NCBI GenBank assembly: GCA_910585065.1
Contig: CAJUCG010000158.1
Span: 1-8,096, forward strand
Direction: 5' to 3'
DNA: 8,096 nt
DNA from: an uncultured Lachnospiraceae bacterium
Lineage (GTDB): Bacteria; Bacillota; Clostridia; Lachnospirales; Lachnospiraceae
The translations under genes and the position numbers were made by a program. The notes beneath the pieces are model-generated. The model saw only the letters and a program-made list of their open reading frames with translations. It was not told where the DNA came from and did no database searches. Of the stretch, positions 1 through 6,698 are shown piece by piece (within the stretch, counting starts at the first letter, position 1; each line of letters starts with the position of its first letter).

Positions 1-1164
1 AATCATAAATGCCTGAACCCGGAGGGTGTGGGCAGTATGCTGCGCACCAAGATCAATGTCAATCTTGGCGTTTCGCGCGACTGCAAGGATTATGATATCG
101 AGATGGAAAAAGTGATGAGCGCGGTAGATCTTGGCGCGGAAGCCATTATGGATCTCTCCAGCCACGGCGACACAAGACCTTTCCGAAGAAAACTAACCAG
201 TGAATGCCCGGTGATGATTGGCACTGTGCCGGTCTATGACAGTGTGATCCATTACCAGCGCGACTTAGCCACCCTAACCGCAAAGGATTTTATTGATGTT
301 GTCCGTATGCACGCCGAGGACGGTGTGGACTTTGTCACCCTGCACTGCGGCATTACAAGAAAAACCATCGAACAGATCCGCACGCACAAACGCGAAATGA
401 ATATTGTCAGCCGTGGTGGGAGTCTTGTCTTTGCGTGGATGAGCATGACCGGGCAGGAAAATCCATTCTACGAATATTTTGATGAGATCTTAGCTATCTG
501 CGAAAAGTATGATGTAACCATCTCCCTCGGCGATGCCTGCCGCCCCGGATGCCTAGCAGACGCGACGGATGTCTGTCAGATTGAAGAGTTGGTTCGTCTC
601 GGCGAACTGACAAAACGCGCCTGGGCACACAATGTACAGGTGATGGTTGAAGGTCCTGGTCATGTTCCGCTTGATCAGGTTGCTGCCAATATGCAGATCC
701 AGAAAACCATCTGTATGGGCGCACCATTCTATGTTTTAGGACCGCTTGTCACCGATATCGCGCCGGGGTATGATCATATTACTGCCGCCATTGGCGGGGC
801 GGTCGCCGCAATGAATGGCGCGGCATTTCTTTGCTATGTCACCCCGGCAGAACACCTCGCGCTGCCAAATGTCGAGGATGTCAGACAGGGAATCATCGCC
901 TCAAAAATTGCGGCGCACGCCGCTGATATTGCAAAAGGTATTCCCGGCGCGAGAGAAAAGGACGATGCGATGGCAAATGCGAGAAGAAATCTTGACTGGG
1001 ACGCGCAGTTTGCCTGCGCACTCGATGCCAAAACAGCAAAGCAGATCCGCGACAGCCGCAAACCCGAAGATGACCATGCAGATACCTGCAGTATGTGCGG
1101 AAAATTCTGTGCGGTGCGCAGCATGAACAAGGCACTTTCAGGGGAATATATTGATATTTTATAG
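1..1164 (+). CDS. thiC: Phosphomethylpyrimidine synthase ThiC (5' end cut by window)
   Basis: ThiC converts aminoimidazole ribotide to hydroxymethylpyrimidine phosphate in a radical-SAM reaction, the pyrimidine branch of thiamine synthesis in the cytoplasm. The frame is open from base 1, and the residues before the first GTG/ATG (NHKCLNPEGVGSMLRTKINVN) already match the family, so the true start lies upstream; roughly 40-60 residues are missing. Recognisable blocks are SRGG (409-420), DACRPGCLADATD (about 532-570), EGPGHVP (649-669), and a long stretch from LGPLVTDIAPGYDH to YVTPAEHLALP. Near the C-terminus the iron-sulfur cysteines are codons 1087, 1096 and 1108 in TCSMCGKFC, spaced CX2CX3C. 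The well-studied E. coli type has CX2CX4C; from memory the shorter spacing is usual in clostridial and archaeal proteins. A terminator follows at once, so this is the last gene of its transcript. Any TPP riboswitch would be upstream, outside the window. Identity is very secure. Confidence 0.97.
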   Translation, partial: NHKCLNPEGVGSMLRTKINVNLGVSRDCKDYDIEMEKVMSAVDLGAEAIMDLSSHGDTRPFRRKLTSECPVMIGTVPVYDSVIHYQRDLATLTAKDFIDVVRMHAEDGVDFVTLHCGITRKTIEQIRTHKREMNIVSRGGSLVFAWMSMTGQENPFYEYFDEILAICEKYDVTISLGDACRPGCLADATDVCQIEELVRLGELTKRAWAHNVQVMVEGPGHVPLDQVAANMQIQKTICMGAPFYVLGPLVTDIAPGYDHITAAIGGAVAAMNGAAFLCYVTPAEHLALPNVEDVRQGIIASKIAAHAADIAKGIPGAREKDDAMANARRNLDWDAQFACALDAKTAKQIRDSRKPEDDHADTCSMCGKFCAVRSMNKALSGEYIDIL

Positions 1165-1170
1165 CAGGAC

Positions 1171-1204
1171 TCCGGAGCTGCAATATAATGGCTCCGGATT
1201 TTTT
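1171..1204 (+). terminator. Intrinsic terminator of thiC
   Basis: A perfect 8-bp stem, TCCGGAGC (1171-1178) with GCTCCGGA (1191-1198), encloses a 12-base loop and is followed directly by six T residues (1199-1204). It begins six bases after the thiC stop codon, which is textbook geometry for Rho-independent termination on the plus strand. It separates thiC from the sigma factor gene, so that gene needs its own promoter. Confidence 0.93.
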
Positions 1205-1305
1205 ATGCATGGAAATTTTCTGCAATTCCTGTTTTATTATTTTCTTAAATTACTGAACCACTCCCTTATTTTTGCGACCTTGTAAGTGAAAGCAGCTTTT
1301 ATTGG

Positions 1306-1331
1306 AATTTTATGATGCGCAGCATAAAATT
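1306..1331. repeat. Perfect 9-bp inverted repeat upstream of the sigma factor gene
   Basis: AATTTTATG (1306-1314) and CATAAAATT (1323-1331) are exact reverse complements separated by 8 bases (ATGCGCAG). The element ends 26 bases before the sigma factor ATG and has no T tract, so it does not look like a terminator. A -10-like TATGAT (1311-1316) lies inside it, although I see no convincing -35 at the right distance. It could be an operator or an RNA hairpin in the leader. The rest of 1205-1357 is AT-rich and shows nothing else I can support. Confidence 0.6.
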
Positions 1332-1357
1332 TCGCATTATCTAATTGAGGCAGAACA

Positions 1358-3022
1358 ATGCAGAACGAAAATTTGGAAAATCAAATGAATTTCCTGCTGG
1401 CAGCAGCACTTAAAAAATGCAACGACAGCTACGAAGCTGAGGATTTAGTGCAGGAAGTATTGCTCGCGGCACTCACCTACCTCTCCCGCGGAAATTCCAT
1501 ACGGGATATGCGGGCGTGGCTGCTCGCCGTGATGAACCGCAAATTCAACGATATGCTCCGCAAAAAATATCGCCAGCCAGCCATTTTTATTGGCTGTGAC
1601 TTAGATCTCTTGGAGGAATGCAGGAGCGGGGAGAGTTTGGAGGAGGCGGAGGAAGCCTGCAATATGCGTCAGGCGGTAGCATATCTTACAAAGACCTACC
1701 GCGAAATTATTGTCCGCCATTATATGGAGGGAGAAAGCATTGCAGAAATTGCTTCTGCGCTTCACCTTCCGAAAGGAACCGTAAAAAGCAGGCTCTACCT
1801 TGGCAGGGAACAGATCAGGAAAGGAATGGAAAATATGGAAAAGTATGGAAAGCAGAGTTATTCCCCAATAAAATTGACCGTGACGAACAGCGGAATGCGG
1901 GGGTGCGCGGGCGAACCGGGATCACTTGTAAACAGGGATTTAACCGCGCAGAATATTTTGTGGCTCGCGTACAAGAAACCCTTGACGATCGAGGAGATTG
2001 CTCAGACTATTGGAATCCCAACAGCCTATGTGGAATCGGATATAAAGATATTGGCGGAAAGCGGGCTGATGCGCCAGACCGGGACAAAATACTACACTGA
2101 TTTTATGATCTCCACCGTCGAGGAGAAGGAAAAATATATCCCGGCACAAAAAGAACTTGTACACGAGCATTTTGATTTATTTTTTGGTGCAATCCGCGAA
2201 GGACTAAATCAAATCAGGCAAGCTAAATTTTATCAAACATACGACTCCGACGCAAAGAAATCGCTGGAACTATATTTTATATTCCACTGTCTTGACTATG
2301 GAATCTACAAAGTATTTTGTGATACTTTTAATACCGAACAAGACTTCCCCTGCCGACCAAATGGCGGTGCGTGGACTGCATTTGGAACTGTTTACTCTTC
2401 AGAATTTCACAAGGAAGAACACAGGGAACTAATCGCACATTCATATGCGGGGGAGCGGCACGAATACCTTACTCATTTTGCAGGCTGCAAGCTGGCACAG
2501 CTTCACACATACTGCGCGGAAGGTCTCTCCTTAAAATTTTATGACTGTCCGCCGGAATGTGATTTCTCCACATATGAAAATTTTGACGCTGTACTTGCAA
2601 AATTACTCTGCCTGTTCCACTCTAGGGCAAACCCGGAATCAACGGGCTTTAACACGGAGTATTTAAGGGCAATCCCCTGGTTTATCAAGTGTGGGATCTT
2701 GCGCGAAATAGACGGGAAACCAAAAATAAATATCCCCGTGCTAAATTCTTCACAAGCGGATATTCTCTTTGAACTTTGCAGATGTACAAGAACAAAGCTT
2801 TCCGAAGAAATACAAAAACTATTAACTAAATTTTTCCAGGGAAAAAGGCAGAAAATCCCAGCACATTTAGACAGCGTACCATTGCAAAAGCAATACCTTT
2901 ACGCGCAGAACGCACTGCTTATTGCAACCGTACAGGAGGCGATAAGGCGGGGCGAATGTGACGGTTATGATAAAGAGAAATCATTGCTTTATCCGATGGT
3001 TTTTGTCTGTGAAATTGAATAA
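1358..3022 (+). CDS. ECF-like sigma-70 family factor with winged-helix segment and long cysteine-rich extension
   Basis: Residues about 8-72 look like sigma region 2: AEDLVQEVLLAAL is the core-RNA-polymerase binding type, followed by RDMRAWLLAVMNRKFNDMLRK for -10 recognition. Residues about 100-156 look like region 4, with the helix-turn-helix ESIAEIASALHLPKGTVKSR. An ordinary ECF sigma would stop near residue 165-190, but this protein runs to 554. Residues about 192-250 (AQNILWLAYKKPLTIEEIAQ, then a recognition-like helix and ESGLM) resemble a winged helix. The remainder, about 255-554, matches no domain I know and is rich in cysteine: 13 from C311 to C551, including CPPEC (397-401) and CRC (474-476). 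There is no membrane segment, so it should be cytoplasmic. The ATG is preceded by GAGG (1347-1350) at 7 bases. No anti-sigma gene is adjacent, so the extension may do the controlling; that is inference. The sigma assignment is firm; target genes and signal are unknown. Confidence 0.85.
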   Translation: MQNENLENQMNFLLAAALKKCNDSYEAEDLVQEVLLAALTYLSRGNSIRDMRAWLLAVMNRKFNDMLRKKYRQPAIFIGCDLDLLEECRSGESLEEAEEACNMRQAVAYLTKTYREIIVRHYMEGESIAEIASALHLPKGTVKSRLYLGREQIRKGMENMEKYGKQSYSPIKLTVTNSGMRGCAGEPGSLVNRDLTAQNILWLAYKKPLTIEEIAQTIGIPTAYVESDIKILAESGLMRQTGTKYYTDFMISTVEEKEKYIPAQKELVHEHFDLFFGAIREGLNQIRQAKFYQTYDSDAKKSLELYFIFHCLDYGIYKVFCDTFNTEQDFPCRPNGGAWTAFGTVYSSEFHKEEHRELIAHSYAGERHEYLTHFAGCKLAQLHTYCAEGLSLKFYDCPPECDFSTYENFDAVLAKLLCLFHSRANPESTGFNTEYLRAIPWFIKCGILREIDGKPKINIPVLNSSQADILFELCRCTRTKLSEEIQKLLTKFFQGKRQKIPAHLDSVPLQKQYLYAQNALLIATVQEAIRRGECDGYDKEKSLLYPMVFVCEIE

Positions 3023-3069
3023 AAAAAAGAAATCTTCCGGCGGCAAAGTAATGTGGCAGCCGGAAGATT
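3021..3069 (-). terminator. Intrinsic terminator of the GH88-DUF2264 unit, between convergent genes
   Basis: An 11-bp stem (AATCTTCCGGC at 3031-3041 with GCCGGAAGATT at 3059-3069) has a 17-base loop that can pair further inside. The run of A at 3021-3028 becomes a U tract when read leftwards, so the hairpin works best for the minus-strand genes. On the plus-strand exit side the sequence (TCCTCAC) is not T-rich, so it would serve the sigma factor gene only weakly. The A tract overlaps the last two bases of the sigma stop codon. Nothing else is seen between the converging genes. Confidence 0.88.
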
Positions 3070-3103
3070 CCTCACAATTCAGCTAAAAGGGCAGCTCCCC
3101 AAA

Positions 3104-5260
3104 TTATAACTTTAAATTTCCTTCCATCCCCTCGTAATCCACAATGCGTTCCTCCCCGTTCTTTAGCAGAATCCGCACTGGACCGTAAACTCCACAGCCC
3201 GCTTTATCCGCGTAGGAAATGGATTGGATTGGAAAGATCTCCTCCCCGGTAAACGGCACTTCCCCCTCCTTTGTAATCACCTGCGAAATCATCACATAAG
3301 GCTCGCCGCCGCCATACTGTTTTTTCTTCTCCGCCTTTGCATAAACCACAATGGAATCCTTTGAATCCGGGTTTGTATCCGAACTGTAAATAATTTCCAA
3401 ATCATCCCACCCATCATAGATGGTCATTGCAAGCTGGCGCGGTTTTCCCATCGCGTCCTTCCCGCGAAGCACAACAGCCCTTGCTGCGCCCTCGTGATAC
3501 TCCTCCACTATCGTGCCATTGTCCGGAAAGCCGTAAGCACCGAGCGTAAAACGAACCGGACGGCGAAACAGCTTCATTTTGTCCACGCGCACAATCCCGT
3601 AAGACACCGGAAAATCTGCCAGGAAAAGTCCCTGAATCCAATGCGTCTCCGTATTTAGACGATAATCAAAATACTGTCTGCGGTATAACACGCCATTTCT
3701 TACGCCGCCCCAGAAAGTCGCATTCGCAATGGATACCGTATTGTAAGTCAGATCCTTTAACACATACTGCTGGGACTCAATCTCACCAGCGGTAACTTCA
3801 CTCTTTGCCTTATTGTCCGCATCCGCTCTTTTTACAAATTCTCTTCCTATCTGCTTGACCGCCTCTTCTAGCGGGACAATTTCCCCCTGCGGTGTCGCCT
3901 CCCACGGGTACTTTGTATTGAAGCAAAGCTTTGCATAATTCCATAATCCATGTTTATCCCCGACATTCTTTACAATCTTTCCCGTTCGCAAAATAGTTTC
4001 TCCATTTGCCTTATGATTTGTAAAACAGAGTGCCGGACCGTTTAATGCCGTCTCCTTAATTTCATTTTCTCCCAATTTTTCCCAAGTCCCACTTTTTTCC
4101 GTCTCCGTCCAAAATGGATGATTCTCTGGCAGATGCAGACATAAAAATACTTTTCCCATCCAAAACGGCGACTCCGCGCAGGAATATCCCTGCACAAGCG
4201 GCGAGAATTGCCCGTAAAATCCCATCGTCGGAATTCCCTCCCATGAAAAATCATCGCGCGATAAAAACTGCATCAGCGATCCGGAGGCAATGCGCCTTGC
4301 AAGTCCTGCATCCACAGAAGAATTTTGCAGCATCAGATTACCGTCAAACGGGCTTGTACTCGCAAATCGGTAAATACAACTTCTTCCCCACATATTGGTA
4401 AATCCATCCGCGTCAAAAAAATCCGGATAAGTCTTCATCAAACAATTAGAGTACTCCTCAAATTTTTTTGCGAGAAACGGCTCATTTTCATAGCCATACC
4501 ACAAATTCCAGAGCGGCGCGTAAAAATTGAACGCCCAGCAGGAATAATAATCAAAACTCTGCCCGTCGCGATACCACCCATCCCCGACATAATAGTCAAG
4601 AATGGCCTGCGCATGGTCAAGCATAATTTCCTGGTCGATCGGATAGCCTTCCATATGCAAAAATGCCAGATCAAGCATATTAAACATTCTCCAGTTCTGT
4701 GGCACAGTATTTGCGTGCGCAAAACTAGAAAGAAATGCCGCAACCACATCCTTTTCTTCTTTTGTAAAATTTTTCCATATCACATCCCTGCTCGCCCAAA
4801 GCCCGATCACAAGCGCGCAGGTTTCCACTGTCTGCTGGAATGCCCGAAATGGGTCAGAATGCCCGGTGATCTCCTGCAATTCTTCATAATTGCCGACGCA
4901 GTGCGTATCACCCGGCGTGCATGAGCGAAGAATCTGGTTCTTGTAATAGTCCTTTAATTTATAACCGCAGATGGTAAGCTCCGGCTTGATGGAAATTAAC
5001 GGCGCGGCAATAAAAAACGATCTTGTCAGTCCCTCAAACATCTCCGCTTTGCGCTCAGCAAGCGGTGACTCCCCCGCAGCATTAAGATGCGGGTAGGTAA
5101 TCTTTGTTTCCTGGCGCGGCATCACCACCGGATCGTCAAAACTTTTTATATGCCGGAAAATCCCGCCGAGCATATACTCTCCCGCCTCAATCCAGCTCTC
5201 CCTTGTAAGTCCCGTATACGGGCTAAGCGTAAAATCCATATGTTTCGGTTTAAAACCCAT
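3104..5260 (-). CDS. DUF2264 family protein, probable cytoplasmic uronide-active glycoside hydrolase
   Basis: A 718-residue protein. The N-terminal part (about 10-380) has the features I associate with DUF2264: NTVPQNWRMFNMLDLAFL (184-201), VGDGWYRDGQSFDYYSCWAF (225-244), WGRSCIYRFAS (291-301) and PLVQGYSCAESPFWMGK (354-370). Its pattern of aromatic-rich helices suggests an alpha/alpha-toroid glycosidase fold. Residues about 400-718 look beta-rich and may be an accessory domain. From memory, DUF2264 corresponds at least partly to CAZy family GH154, with beta-glucuronidase activity reported in Bacteroides; I hold this loosely. No signal peptide or membrane segment is visible. The start is set at 5260, where GGAGGGG lies six bases upstream; an in-frame ATG at 5317 would add 19 residues but lacks a good ribosome binding site. 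It lies 138 bases downstream of the GH88 gene on the same strand, and that pairing supports a role in breaking uronic-acid oligosaccharides. Family is confident; activity and substrate are inferred. Confidence 0.85.
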   Translation of the reverse strand: MGFKPKHMDFTLSPYTGLTRESWIEAGEYMLGGIFRHIKSFDDPVVMPRQETKITYPHLNAAGESPLAERKAEMFEGLTRSFFIAAPLISIKPELTICGYKLKDYYKNQILRSCTPGDTHCVGNYEELQEITGHSDPFRAFQQTVETCALVIGLWASRDVIWKNFTKEEKDVVAAFLSSFAHANTVPQNWRMFNMLDLAFLHMEGYPIDQEIMLDHAQAILDYYVGDGWYRDGQSFDYYSCWAFNFYAPLWNLWYGYENEPFLAKKFEEYSNCLMKTYPDFFDADGFTNMWGRSCIYRFASTSPFDGNLMLQNSSVDAGLARRIASGSLMQFLSRDDFSWEGIPTMGFYGQFSPLVQGYSCAESPFWMGKVFLCLHLPENHPFWTETEKSGTWEKLGENEIKETALNGPALCFTNHKANGETILRTGKIVKNVGDKHGLWNYAKLCFNTKYPWEATPQGEIVPLEEAVKQIGREFVKRADADNKAKSEVTAGEIESQQYVLKDLTYNTVSIANATFWGGVRNGVLYRRQYFDYRLNTETHWIQGLFLADFPVSYGIVRVDKMKLFRRPVRFTLGAYGFPDNGTIVEEYHEGAARAVVLRGKDAMGKPRQLAMTIYDGWDDLEIIYSSDTNPDSKDSIVVYAKAEKKKQYGGGEPYVMISQVITKEGEVPFTGEEIFPIQSISYADKAGCGVYGPVRILLKNGEERIVDYEGMEGNLKL

Positions 5261-5266
5261 CGTAAT

Positions 5267-5273
5267 CCCCTCC
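5267..5273 (-). promoter_or_regulatory. Ribosome binding site deciding the DUF2264 gene start
   Basis: On the minus strand GGAGGGG lies six bases before the ATG at 5260-5258. This strong, well-spaced site favours that start over the in-frame ATG at 5317, which has no comparable sequence upstream. Confidence 0.85.
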
Positions 5274-5398
5274 ATATTATTTTTCCCCCGTGCGGAGCCA
5301 GTCATTGCATCCAACACCTTCCAGGTTCATTCCTGCTTTCTTATGTAAAAAGGATCACTCTCTAAATTCTTTTCGTTTATCTAATGCCCTTTTCACAT

Positions 5399-6526
5399 TT
5401 ACCATAAAAACAATTCCTGCCCGGTCAGTTTCCAGATTGCCTCAATAAAGAAATAATCCCCGTAAATAATAGTGAATTCATGTTCTTTATCATGGTAAGC
5501 CGCCGTGCATTTTTGCACAATTGCATCCGTTTGAGGCGACCAGTCACAGCGATTTTCATAGAGAGCGCGCAGTAGTCTAAGTGCCGCCTGATAATATGGG
5601 TTCTCCTCGCCCCCGCCAATGGATTTTGCAATCTCAAGCATCCCGCAGGCAGCGATCGCAGCAGCAGTAGAATCCTCAAAAGTACAGCTTTCCGGCTGAC
5701 AAAAATCCACCGGAATCAATCCGTTCTGCGGGATATTCAAGATAAAATAATCCGCAATCCTTTGCGCGCAGTCCAAATATTTTTCCTTCTTTGTGTGCCG
5801 GTAGCTAAGTGCAAAGCCATAGATCGCCCATGCCTGCCCACGCGTCCACGATGAGCCGTGCGCATATCCCTGTCCGCCGATGGAGCGCAGGAATTCTCCC
5901 GTATAAGGATCAAACTCCCCGATATGAATCACAGAGCCATCCTCCCTTATAAAATGCTTCATTACCGTATCCGCATGCCTTACCGCAATATGATAGAATC
6001 TTGGATCTTCTGTCTGCTCCGATGCCCAATATAAAAGCGGCAGATTCATCATGCAGTCAATAATCGCAATCCCCGCATTCTCCCCCCGTTTTTCCTTGTT
6101 GTGCCAATCATTCCAGGCACGGATAAAATTGCCCGCTGGGTTAAAACGCCCCGCCATATTGCAGGCGGCAAGCAAAGTGCGCTGGTAGGATTTCTCCTTG
6201 CCCATCTCGCGGAAATTCGCCCCGGAAGTCAAAAGCCACCGAAATCCACTATCATGATCCATATCCTCCGGACTCATCAGCGTGGCATCCAGTTTCTCTT
6301 CCAATTCCTCCGCACTCTCCCGGTACAATTCGTTCTTTGTCACATGGTAAAGCTGCCAGAGTATTCCACCCCAAAAACCGTTCGTCCACCATGCAATATT
6401 GTTTGTCCAGTCATCAAATACCCCGTTTTTTGAGCTGTACGGCACCTTATGTACACTGCGTTCTGCCACAAAGGAAAGCTTCTCCTTAATCTTTGCCTCC
6501 GCCTCCAAAATCCAATTCTCCGCCAT
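5399..6526 (-). CDS. Unsaturated glucuronyl hydrolase, GH88 family
   Basis: A 375-residue GH88 enzyme, the family's usual size. Such enzymes hydrate the 4,5-double bond of the unsaturated uronic acid left at the non-reducing end by polysaccharide lyases, so the sugar ring opens and is released. The two catalytic aspartates known from the Bacillus GL1 enzyme (Asp88, Asp149) correspond to D92 in HDSGF (91-95) and D157 in AIIDCMMNLPLLYWAS (154-169). The family block SSWTRGQAWAIYGFALSYRH (225-244) and the C-terminal YGDYFFIEA (355-363) are also present. I see no signal peptide, so it acts in the cytoplasm on imported oligosaccharides. The start at 6526 is chosen because GGAGGG sits 8 bases upstream; a longer frame from 6568 has no such site and would begin upstream of the probable transcription start. 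It is the first gene of a likely two-gene unit with the DUF2264 gene, divergent from an AraC regulator. The exact polysaccharide source is not shown. Confidence 0.95.
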   Translation of the reverse strand: MAENWILEAEAKIKEKLSFVAERSVHKVPYSSKNGVFDDWTNNIAWWTNGFWGGILWQLYHVTKNELYRESAEELEEKLDATLMSPEDMDHDSGFRWLLTSGANFREMGKEKSYQRTLLAACNMAGRFNPAGNFIRAWNDWHNKEKRGENAGIAIIDCMMNLPLLYWASEQTEDPRFYHIAVRHADTVMKHFIREDGSVIHIGEFDPYTGEFLRSIGGQGYAHGSSWTRGQAWAIYGFALSYRHTKKEKYLDCAQRIADYFILNIPQNGLIPVDFCQPESCTFEDSTAAAIAACGMLEIAKSIGGGEENPYYQAALRLLRALYENRCDWSPQTDAIVQKCTAAYHDKEHEFTIIYGDYFFIEAIWKLTGQELFLW

Positions 6527-6534
6527 AAGTTTTT

Positions 6535-6540
6535 CCCTCC
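6535..6540 (-). promoter_or_regulatory. Ribosome binding site deciding the GH88 gene start
   Basis: GGAGGG on the minus strand, 8 bases before the ATG at 6526-6524. It supports the MAENWILEAE start over the 14-residue longer frame beginning at 6568. Confidence 0.85.
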
Positions 6541-6568
6541 ATAAAATAAGTTTTTGCATCCCCTGCAT

Positions 6569-6596
6569 AATTTAAGTTTAGCGCATTGACTTTCAA
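6569..6596 (-). promoter_or_regulatory. Probable sigma-A-type promoter of the GH88-DUF2264 unit
   Basis: On the minus strand TTGAAA (6596-6591) is followed, after 16 bases, by TAAATT (6574-6569), a weak -10 matching TATAAT at four of six positions. Transcription would begin near 6562, leaving a leader of about 36 bases with the ribosome binding site in it. The poor -10 fits a promoter that needs an activator. Its -35 abuts and shares base 6591 with the -35 of the divergent araC promoter. Confidence 0.5.
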
Positions 6597-6614
6597 ACCG
6601 TAATATCGTATACT
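6586..6614 (+). promoter_or_regulatory. Sigma-A-type promoter of the AraC regulator gene
   Basis: TTGACT (6586-6591) and TATACT (6609-6614) are separated by exactly 17 bases; each box differs from consensus at one position. Transcription should begin near 6621, giving a leader of about 78 bases that contains the 19-base repeats. This is the strongest promoter visible in the window. Confidence 0.85.
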
Positions 6615-6629
6615 ATCCAAAAACTAACC

Positions 6630-6678
6630 AATCCTGTTTTTTAGGATTTATCCTGTTTTTTAGGATTTATCCTGGATT
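6630..6678. repeat. 19-base direct repeat with internal inverted symmetry; candidate AraC operator
   Basis: The unit ATCCTGTTTTTTAGGATTT occurs at 6631-6649 and again, identically, at 6650-6668; a third partial copy (ATCCTGGATT) follows at 6669-6678. Within each full unit ATCCT and AGGAT are reverse complements across a 7-base spacer, and the junctions read AGGATTTATCCT (6643-6654 and 6662-6673). The array lies in the araC leader, just downstream of its promoter, and 34 to 82 bases upstream of the GH88 -35. That position suits an AraC-type protein activating the enzyme genes and repressing its own. The repeat is seen directly; its role as operator is inferred. It could instead form small hairpins in the araC leader RNA. 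Confidence 0.75.
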
Positions 6679-6698
6679 ATATTTACAAGGAGGACTCT

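Noticed and set aside
893..1225. Minus-strand 110-codon open frame overlapping the end of thiC
   Set aside because: It is antisense to conserved thiC codons and spans the terminator; the translation has no domain character.
1272..1300. TTGCGACCTTGTAAG as an ECF-type -35, suggesting self-activation of the sigma factor gene
   Set aside because: No CGTC-like or other convincing -10 is found at the expected distance, so the promoter cannot be supported.
4325..4924. Plus-strand 199-codon open frame
   Set aside because: It lies wholly antisense to the DUF2264 gene, has a biased composition rich in Lys, Ile and Pro, resembles no family and has no ribosome binding site of note.
5277..5330. A 17-codon minus-strand frame (MNLEGVGCNDWLRTGEK) between GH88 and DUF2264, possible leader peptide
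   Set aside because: Its ATG directly abuts the only AGGA-like sequence, too close for a working ribosome binding site, and it has no regulatory codon run.
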